Shown here in pieces: positions 1 to 4,227 of a stretch of DNA of 5,047 bases. The notes beneath the pieces are model-generated. The model was given only the letters and a program-made list of their open reading frames with translations, made no database searches and had not been told where the DNA came from. This DNA is from Pyrodictiaceae archaeon (lineage in GTDB: Archaea; Thermoproteota; Thermoprotei_A; Sulfolobales; Pyrodictiaceae). The stretch lies in contig JALUFI010000080.1 in assembly GCA_027043685.1 (NCBI GenBank), positions 1-5,047 on the forward strand, written 5' to 3'. Within the stretch, counting starts at the first letter, position 1; every line of letters begins with the position of its first letter. The position numbers were made by a program, and so were the translations under genes.

Positions 1-812
1 GCCTCCTTCACCAGGCTTATCACGTCTAGGTACGCGAGCGCTGGCTTAACCATTAGTATGTCTGCGCCCTCCTCCACGTCCAGCATGGCCTCCTTCACAG
101 CCTCGGCTGCGTTCCTGGGGTCCATCTGGTATGTCCTCCGGTCGCCGAACCTGGGGGCGGAGCCGGCTGCCTCGCGGAATGGGCCGTAGAAGCCGCTGGC
201 GTACTTCACCGCGTAGCTCATTATGCCTACGTCGCTGAAGCCCTCCCGGTCAAGGGCCTCCCTTATCGCCTTGACCATGCCGTCCATCATTCCGCTCGGA
301 GCCACGAAGTCCGCGCCCGCCTCCGCGTGGGTCACCGCCATCTTCGCGATGATTGGGAGCGTGGAGTCGTTGTCTATGACTGTGCGGCCGCGCCTCTCAA
401 CCGGGATGCCGCAGTGCCCGTGGCTCGTGTAGCCGCAGATGCAGACGTCGGTGAATATCGCTGGCTCGTAGCCGTACTCGCGGCGGATCAGCCTTATCGC
501 CTCCGGGACGGGGCCGTGGGGGTCGTAGGCCTTGGTGCCCTGGAAGTCCTTCTCCTCGTCGGGGATGACGCCGAAGAGGAGGAACGCCTTGATGCCCAGC
601 TCGAGGGCTTTGCCGACTACCTCGGTGACCTTCTCGACCGGGTAGCGGTACTGGCCCGGCATAGCCGCTATCGGCTCGGGCTCAGAGATACCCTTCTTCA
701 CGAACAAGGGGAGCATGAGGTCGTCGACGCCGAGCCTCGTCTCGGCGACGAGGTCGCGTATAGCCTTGGAGGAGCGGAGCCTACGGGGCCTCAGCTCCGG
801 AAACCCAGCCAT
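1..812 (-). CDS. hemB: Porphobilinogen synthase (delta-aminolevulinic acid dehydratase), zinc-dependent; C-terminus cut by window edge
   Basis: This cytosolic enzyme condenses two 5-aminolevulinate molecules into porphobilinogen, the first common step towards heme, siroheme and corrinoids. About 270 residues are visible and the family is usually 320-340, so some 55-70 C-terminal residues lie beyond the left edge. The N-terminus (RPRRLR, then DDLMLPLFVK) is typical. The zinc site is complete: DVCICGYTSHGHCG at about residues 122-135, with C124, C126 and C134 as ligands, as in E. coli-type zinc enzymes. Both Schiff-base lysines are present: K203 in SYAVKYASGFYGPFR and K256 in ILMVKPALAYLD. The start is ATG at 812; a GGAGG site (complement of 823-827) lies 10 nt upstream. 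The gene is divergent from kptA. Any tetrapyrrole partners would lie downstream, beyond the left edge. The identification is secure. Confidence 0.97.
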   Translation of the reverse strand, partial: MAGFPELRPRRLRSSKAIRDLVAETRLGVDDLMLPLFVKKGISEPEPIAAMPGQYRYPVEKVTEVVGKALELGIKAFLLFGVIPDEEKDFQGTKAYDPHGPVPEAIRLIRREYGYEPAIFTDVCICGYTSHGHCGIPVERRGRTVIDNDSTLPIIAKMAVTHAEAGADFVAPSGMMDGMVKAIREALDREGFSDVGIMSYAVKYASGFYGPFREAAGSAPRFGDRRTYQMDPRNAAEAVKEAMLDVEEGADILMVKPALAYLDVISLVKE

Positions 813-870
813 AGCCTAGGCGCCTCCGCCGCGTATCCCGGGAGATTCCACACAGCCGAAGCCACGCGGC

Positions 871-881
871 CCCTCTATAAG
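871..881. promoter_or_regulatory. TATA-like box A shared by the divergent hemB / kptA intergenic region
   Basis: CTCTATAAG at 873-881 is an A/T island in very G+C-rich sequence. Read on the minus strand it is CTTATAGAG, close to a crenarchaeal box A. With the usual 25-27 nt spacing, minus-strand transcription would start near 851, giving a hemB leader of about 39 nt that includes its GGAGG site. On the plus strand transcription would start near 903, giving a leader of about 55 nt before the proposed kptA start. Which strand it serves, or whether it serves both, is inferred from position only. Confidence 0.45.
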
Positions 882-885
882 CCGG

Positions 886-905
886 CTCTCCTCCCCTCCT
901 CCCCC
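886..905 (+). other. 20-nt uninterrupted pyrimidine tract downstream of the TATA-like element
   Basis: Bases 886-905 are all C or T on the plus strand. The minus strand is therefore a purine run with G-tracts of 5, 2, 4 and 2. The tract sits between the TATA-like element and the plus-strand start site predicted from it, where the transcription bubble would open. No function is known to me. It could be a promoter-spacing feature, a weak two-tetrad G-quadruplex candidate on the minus strand, or simply biased composition. Confidence 0.4.
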
Positions 906-943
906 ATGTAGGCCCCAGCGGGTATGATGGCTACGCGGCTGCA

Positions 944-949
944 GGGGTG
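944..949 (+). promoter_or_regulatory. Candidate Shine-Dalgarno site for a CTG start of kptA
   Basis: GGGGTG at 944-949 resembles the crenarchaeal GGAGGTG site and lies 8 nt before CTG at 958. It supports, but does not prove, initiation at 958. GCAGGG (941-946) and CCCTGC (956-961) can also pair as a 6-bp stem around a 9-nt loop, which would bury both this site and the proposed start. Confidence 0.35.
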
Positions 950-957
950 GCCTGGCC

Positions 958-1644
958 CTGCCGGCGCCGAAGCCCATCTACCGATGCAGGCGCTGCGGCG
1001 CCTACACCGAGGAGCCCATGCACTGCGGGGAGCCGGCCGAGCTGCTACTGACCGGGGAGCAGAGGCTCCGGCTGAGCAAGTTGATGAGTGCGCTGCTTCG
1101 CCACATACCCGGGGAGGCCGGGCTGCGGCTCGACGAGGAGGGCTGGGTGGAGGTAAGGGAGCTGGCCCGCGCGATAAGGGAGAGGTGGAGGAACCGCGAA
1201 CTCTACCAATGGGTGCGGCCGGAACACATAGTCGCTGTCGCGATGCTTGACCCCAAGGGGAGGTTCCAGCTCAGCCCCGATGGGAAGCGGATACGTGCAG
1301 CCTACGGTCACAGCGTGAGGGTGAGGCTGGGCTACGAGCCCCTGCCTCCCGGGGAGGCGCCGCCGAGGCTCTACCATGGCACGGTTAGGCGCAGCCTGGA
1401 GCCGATAATGAGGGAGGGCCTCAAGCCCATGAAGAGGATGATGGTCCACTTGTCACCGGACCCGGAGACCGCTGCCGAGGTCGGGAGGAGGCACGGCCCC
1501 GACGTGGTTATACTCGAGATTGACACGCGGTGCCTCGCCCGCCACGGCGTCCCCCTGTACCGGGCGAGCAGCAAGGTCTACCTGGCGCCATGGGTGCCCC
1601 CGGCCTGCATTAAGCCACTGGGCCGGCCCGGGCGGGACGGCTAG
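958..1644 (+). CDS. kptA: RNA 2'-phosphotransferase (Tpt1/KptA family) with N-terminal zinc-ribbon-like segment
   Basis: KptA transfers an internal RNA 2'-phosphate to NAD+, giving ADP-ribose 1'',2''-cyclic phosphate and nicotinamide. Numbered from CTG 958 (228 aa), a zinc-ribbon-like stretch comes first: C10-x2-C13, then H22-C23. The catalytic core follows: LSKLMSALLRHIP with R48 and H49; a winged-helix-like part with EGWVEV; IRAAYGHS with R113; LYHGT with H140; VHLSPD; VGRRHG with R178; and VPLYRASSKVYLAPWVPP near the end. These match the conserved Arg-His-Arg-Arg set of Tpt1 enzymes. The start is uncertain. The first ATG (1018) falls inside the cysteine segment and would remove C10 and C13. 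Upstream in this frame to the stop at 925 there is no ATG, GTG or TTG, only CTG at 952 and 958. A CTG start or a frameshift from ATG 924/927 would keep the segment. Function is firm; the N-terminus is not. Confidence 0.9.
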   Translation: MPAPKPIYRCRRCGAYTEEPMHCGEPAELLLTGEQRLRLSKLMSALLRHIPGEAGLRLDEEGWVEVRELARAIRERWRNRELYQWVRPEHIVAVAMLDPKGRFQLSPDGKRIRAAYGHSVRVRLGYEPLPPGEAPPRLYHGTVRRSLEPIMREGLKPMKRMMVHLSPDPETAAEVGRRHGPDVVILEIDTRCLARHGVPLYRASSKVYLAPWVPPACIKPLGRPGRDG

Positions 1645-1657
1645 GGGGCCTCCACGC

Positions 1658-1666
1658 GGAGGGGTG
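1658..1666 (+). promoter_or_regulatory. Shine-Dalgarno site deciding the GTG start of the SDR gene
   Basis: GGAGGGGTG lies 8 nt before GTG at 1675 and differs little from the crenarchaeal GGAGGTG consensus. It sits wholly within the 30-nt gap after the kptA stop, so it supports the GTG start and suggests translation from a kptA-SDR message. Confidence 0.65.
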
Positions 1667-1674
1667 CAGCGGCT

Positions 1675-2475
1675 GTGCCGTGCCCCAGGCTCGACGGCGC
1701 CGGGGTCGTGGTGACCGCTTCTACGCGGGGCATAGGGTTCTACGCCGCCAGTACCCTGGCGGAGCTTGGTGCAAGGGTCGTTGTCAACGGTAGGACCCGG
1801 GAGAGCGTGGAGAGGGCCGTCGAGGAGATACGGAGGAGGGGAGGCGAGGCGTACGGTGTAGCCGCGGCGCTTGGGACCCGTGAGGGCGTTGACAGGCTCC
1901 TCGACGAGGCCTGGAGGCTCCTCGGGGCAGTGGACATGGTTGTCTTCAATGCGCCGAACGTGTCCTGCGAGCCCTGCAGCCTCCACGAGGCCGGGTACAG
2001 TGACTGGGAGGAGGCGGCGAGGCTCCACCTCGTCACCCCGGGCTACCTCGCGACCAGGTACGTTGCGAGGCTCCTCGACGAGGAGAGGCGGGGCGTAATC
2101 GTGTTCCTATCCTCGGTCACGGTTAAGGCTCCTATGCCTCACTTCGTGCTAGCCGACACGGCCAGGGCCGGGCTTGTGCAGCTCGCGAGGAGCATAGCGC
2201 TCGAGTACTCGGGGAGGGGGATACGCTCCTACACCGTGCTCCTCGGCAGCTTCGACACGCCTGGGGCGAGGGAGAATATCCGCAGGCTCGCCGAGAGGCA
2301 GGGCCTCGGCTTCGAGGAGGCCTGGAGGCGCTGGGTGATAGGGCTCTCCAAGCTGGGGAGGGTTGCGAGGCCGGAGGAGCTGGGCTGCCTCCTCTCCTTC
2401 CTGGCGCAGCCCGAGGCGGAGTACATGACAGGTACAACGATAACCATGGACGGCGTTATGACGCCCTGCGTCTAG
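1675..2475 (+). CDS. Short-chain dehydrogenase/reductase-like protein lacking the canonical Tyr-x3-Lys site
   Basis: This 266-aa Rossmann-fold protein has normal SDR length and layout. The dinucleotide loop is TASTRGIG (14-21, usual TGxxxGIG). VVVNGR (35-40) ends beta-2 with Arg, which favours NADP(H). NAPN (92-95) replaces NNAG. LSS (145-147) supplies the catalytic-region serines. The C-terminal EYMTGTTITMDG (249-260) is the usual VTGxxxxVDGG strand. The YxxxK motif is missing: in the aligned segment FVLADTARAGLVQL (157-170), Arg164 takes the Lys position and no Tyr stands four residues before it. A divergent archaeal and bacterial SDR group, often labelled 'BKR-like', lacks a perfect NAD motif and catalytic tetrad, and this protein resembles it. 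The substrate cannot be named. It starts with GTG behind a strong SD site, 30 nt after kptA, so co-transcription is likely. An unusual CEPC (98-101) follows the NAPN loop. Confidence 0.9.
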   Translation: MPCPRLDGAGVVVTASTRGIGFYAASTLAELGARVVVNGRTRESVERAVEEIRRRGGEAYGVAAALGTREGVDRLLDEAWRLLGAVDMVVFNAPNVSCEPCSLHEAGYSDWEEAARLHLVTPGYLATRYVARLLDEERRGVIVFLSSVTVKAPMPHFVLADTARAGLVQLARSIALEYSGRGIRSYTVLLGSFDTPGARENIRRLAERQGLGFEEAWRRWVIGLSKLGRVARPEELGCLLSFLAQPEAEYMTGTTITMDGVMTPCV

Positions 2476-2509
2476 GCCGGGGGTGCGGCCCGGGACTGGG
2501 GGGCCTAGA
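2471..2509. repeat. Inverted repeat at the convergent SDR / HAD junction; possible shared 3'-end structure
   Basis: TCTAGGCC (2471-2478) and GGCCTAGA (2502-2509) are exact reverse complements separated by 23 G-rich nt. Each arm contains the stop codon of one convergent gene: TAG at 2473-2475 for the SDR, and TAG read from 2507-2505 for the HAD gene. Alternative inner stems exist (GGCCG 2475-2479 with CGGCC 2486-2490; GGCCC 2487-2491 with GGGCC 2501-2505). There is no adjacent T-tract, which archaeal terminators usually use, so termination is only a possibility. Confidence 0.45.
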
Positions 2510-3302
2510 GCGGTAGCTCGCGGAGCGTCCGAGCCACGTAGGTGGCGGGGCAGCGCTCCCCCCTCTCACCCGCCACCCCGGTGAGCACTAGGACGCTGTC
2601 TATCCCGGCCCTCCTGGCTGCCTCGATGTCGGTGTCGCAGCGATCCCCTATCGCCAGGGCCTCCCCTGGCTCCACGCCCACTGAGCGCATCGCAGCCTCG
2701 TACATGTAGGGCTCCGGCTTCCCCGCGACAACAACGGGCTCGGCGCCGGTTGAGGCGAGTAGCGCCGCTAGCACGGCGCCGGCGCCGGGTGCGTCCCCCC
2801 TCTCGAGGGGGATTACGTGGTCGGTGTTCGAGGCCGCTATCTTGGCGCCGCAGCGCTTGACCGCGTCGTGGGCGGCGCGGAGCTTCTGGTACGTGAGGCC
2901 CCGGTCGAGGCCGACGACGACGAAGTCGACCGGGCACCTCGCGCCGTCCATGGCGCTGTAGACTAGGTGTCCCTGCCCAGCTAGCTCCTCCACTAGCCCC
3001 TCCTCGCCGACCGCGAGCACCCGGAGCCTCCCGTACTTCTCGCGGAGCAGCGCAGCCACCGCGTACCCGCTCGTCACGACGTCCTCGACGGCCACGGGGA
3101 ACCCCATTATCCTTGTTAGCCTCTCGGCGTAGAGCCTCCTACTCCTCGTGGAGTTGTTTGTCACGAAGACTAAGCGGAGCCCCTTCCTCCGCGCCTCCCT
3201 GAGCCACTCTATGTTCTCCTCGAGGAGCCTCGAGCCCCGCCACACGACGCCGTCGAGGTCAACGAGTAGCAGCTTGTACCTGGAAGCCAGTCCCTCGGCC
3301 AA
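2505..3302 (-). CDS. HAD-superfamily subclass IIA phosphatase (NagD-like)
   Basis: This 265-aa protein is a probable cytosolic, Mg2+-dependent hydrolase of small phosphate esters. All four HAD motifs are visible: motif I LLLVDLDGVVWRG with nucleophile D15 and D17; motif II FVTNNSTRSR with T48; motif III VVAGKPEPYMYEAA with K195; motif IV AIGDRCDTDIEAARRAG with D220 and D225. The VTNNS after motif II and the GKPxP motif are hallmarks of the NagD / p-nitrophenylphosphatase / phosphoglycolate phosphatase group. The C2-type cap should lie between about residues 80 and 185. The sequence does not fix the substrate. The start is TTG at 3302, eight codons before the first core strand. No ATG, GTG or TTG lies further upstream in frame near it. 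No convincing SD precedes it; a GGTGA (complement of 3322-3326) is 19 nt away. It lies 32 nt after sfsA on the same strand and converges on the SDR gene. Confidence 0.93.
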   Translation of the reverse strand: MAEGLASRYKLLLVDLDGVVWRGSRLLEENIEWLREARRKGLRLVFVTNNSTRSRRLYAERLTRIMGFPVAVEDVVTSGYAVAALLREKYGRLRVLAVGEEGLVEELAGQGHLVYSAMDGARCPVDFVVVGLDRGLTYQKLRAAHDAVKRCGAKIAASNTDHVIPLERGDAPGAGAVLAALLASTGAEPVVVAGKPEPYMYEAAMRSVGVEPGEALAIGDRCDTDIEAARRAGIDSVLVLTGVAGERGERCPATYVARTLRELPL

Positions 3303-3334
3303 GCCCCGGCCCCGTGGAGCGTCACCGCTTCCCT

Positions 3335-4087
3335 CTAGGGGTCTAAAACGGGGAGCCTCGGCGCATACAACGCTACGGAGCCGGATTGGTCGTCGTAGAG
3401 GAGTCCTATGGCCTCCACTTGGACGCCCCTCTCACGGGCCTCCGCGACCAGGCTGGCTATCACCGGGTCTGCCTCCCGGTTGGGCTTGAAGCCCCTGGCT
3501 CCTGGGAACGCGGCTATGAAGACCAGTGCCACTCTCCTGCCCCTCCCCGCCTCCTCTATGAGTTCCCGTATGTGCCTCCTGCCCCTCATGCTTGGACAGT
3601 CCGGGTACATGGCGACCGCGCCTGGGCCTAGGAGCACCGCGCTCTTGGTCTCGACGTAGACTGGTTCGCCGCCGCAGTCGAGGAGGAAGTCGAGGAAGGA
3701 TGAGCCTAGGCGGGGTCGGCGGGCGGCTACCCGGCAGCCCTGGAACCCGGGGAGCAGGCCCTGGTTCACCGCGGCCGCGAAGGCTTCCTCCTGGAGACCC
3801 GTGTCTAGGAGCGCGCAGCCCCTGCCCGCGCCGTACCTGGCGGCGAATAGCCTCATGGATAGTTTTCCCGGCCTCTTCAGTCTCCTGCAGCACGCCTCTC
3901 TGCCGGGCGTCAATACGTCGAGGAGGCGCCCGGTGTTGTTTATGTGGGCCCTCGTGGGGCCCTCGTCGGTCTCGACGAGTACTACGAAGCGGTTGAGCCT
4001 CTTTATGACGCGGCACCGCTTCTCCGCCGGGACCGAGAGGACGCGGTAGCCGTCGGCAGGGGGCTCGGCACTCAAGACCCTCTTCAC
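3335..4087 (-). CDS. sfsA: SfsA family DNA/RNA nuclease (PD-(D/E)xK fold)
   Basis: SfsA was first named for sugar-fermentation stimulation in E. coli and is now treated as a nuclease with an N-terminal OB-fold-like domain and a C-terminal PD-(D/E)xK domain. At 250 aa this is close to the family's usual 230-250. The N-terminal part has VIKRLNRFVVLVETDEG (27-43) and AHINNTGRLLDVLTPG (47-62), matching the RxNRF and HxxNxGRxxELLxPG signatures. In the catalytic part, LDFLL gives D133, VYVETKSAVL gives E146 and K148, and AMYPDCPSMRGRRHIREL (159-176) matches the family's PDAxTxRGxKHLxEL. FKPNREADP ends with D207. Differences from the bacterial pattern are SSFLDF for SRFDF and ETK for EVK. The start is GTG at 4087. 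No upstream in-frame start is available and no clear SD precedes it. Family assignment is firm; the cellular role in archaea is not known to me. Confidence 0.94.
   Translation of the reverse strand: MKRVLSAEPPADGYRVLSVPAEKRCRVIKRLNRFVVLVETDEGPTRAHINNTGRLLDVLTPGREACCRRLKRPGKLSMRLFAARYGAGRGCALLDTGLQEEAFAAAVNQGLLPGFQGCRVAARRPRLGSSFLDFLLDCGGEPVYVETKSAVLLGPGAVAMYPDCPSMRGRRHIRELIEEAGRGRRVALVFIAAFPGARGFKPNREADPVIASLVAEARERGVQVEAIGLLYDDQSGSVALYAPRLPVLDP
3342..3350 (-). promoter_or_regulatory. Candidate box A for the HAD gene inside the 3' end of sfsA
   Basis: Read on the minus strand this is CGTTTTAGA, an A/T island in G+C-rich sequence within the last codons of sfsA. Standard spacing predicts a transcription start near 3320, giving a leader of about 18 nt before the TTG at 3302. 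The short leader would fit the lack of a clear SD site. The HAD gene could equally be read through from sfsA. Confidence 0.3.
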
Positions 4088-4170
4088 CGCCTGGGTGAGG
4101 CTTCGCGGAGGCTCTGTAGGCGCGGGCTCCTCACAGCCCCCTCTACGCGATGCAGCGGAGGGGTCTGAGG

Positions 4171-4178
4171 CTTTTTAC
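4171..4178 (+). promoter_or_regulatory. Candidate box A for the ATPase gene
   Basis: CTTTTTAC at 4171-4178 resembles a crenarchaeal TATA box and stands out from its G+C-rich surroundings. Normal spacing places the transcription start near 4200, downstream of ATG 4150 and upstream of TTG 4228. Read on the minus strand (GTAAAAAG) it could also serve sfsA, with a leader of about 60 nt. Confidence 0.4.
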
Positions 4179-4214
4179 TGCAGGCGTGGACGCGGAGTGG
4201 AAGTCTACGCCGCC

Positions 4215-4219
4215 GGGAG
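4215..4219 (+). promoter_or_regulatory. Shine-Dalgarno-like GGGAG favouring the TTG 4228 start
   Basis: GGGAG lies 8 nt before TTG at 4228, a normal archaeal spacing. ATG 4150 has no purine-rich SD before it (the upstream bases are pyrimidine-rich). Together with the TATA-like element at 4171 this favours 4228. Confidence 0.4.
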
Positions 4220-4227
4220 CTATAGTC

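Larger units (their letters stand above)
4088..4227. other. Divergent region between sfsA and the ATPase gene
   Basis: This stretch separates the GTG of sfsA from the proposed TTG of the ATPase gene. If the ATPase starts at ATG 4150 instead, the true gap shrinks to 62 nt. The only marked A/T island is at 4171-4178. Codons from 4150 to 4227 show more A or T at third positions than the rest of the ATPase frame, which is mild evidence that this part is not coding. I see no RNA gene or notable repeat here. Confidence 0.45.

Noticed and set aside
814..821. GCCTAGGC palindrome next to the hemB start
   Set aside because: An 8-bp palindrome is expected by chance in this composition, and it lies between the SD site and the ATG with no other support as an operator.
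327..911. 194-codon open frame on the plus strand opposite hemB
   Set aside because: It is antisense to a certain hemB, its translation shows no domain or normal composition, and high G+C makes long false frames common.
813..957. Possible small RNA or tRNA in the hemB-kptA gap
   Set aside because: No cloverleaf, box C/D or long stem is apparent, and the space is explained by promoter and leader elements.
924..1250. Separate small gene starting at ATG 924 upstream of kptA
   Set aside because: Its codons beyond about 985 are a shifted reading of conserved KptA sequence. Only its first codons might matter, as a start joined by a frameshift.
1453..2028. 191-codon minus-strand frame across the end of kptA and the start of the SDR gene
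   Set aside because: It overlaps two well-supported genes on the other strand. Its Pro/Arg-rich translation is typical of a shadow frame.
1894..2090. Repeated CTCCTCGACGAGG strings in the SDR gene
   Set aside because: They encode Leu-Leu-Asp-Glu in helices with the same favoured codons. Only two copies exist, with no regular spacing, so this is not a repeat array.
3432..4016. 194-codon minus-strand frame within sfsA, rich in Arg, Pro and Gly
   Set aside because: It is the shifted frame of sfsA, which carries all SfsA motifs; the shifted product is low-complexity.
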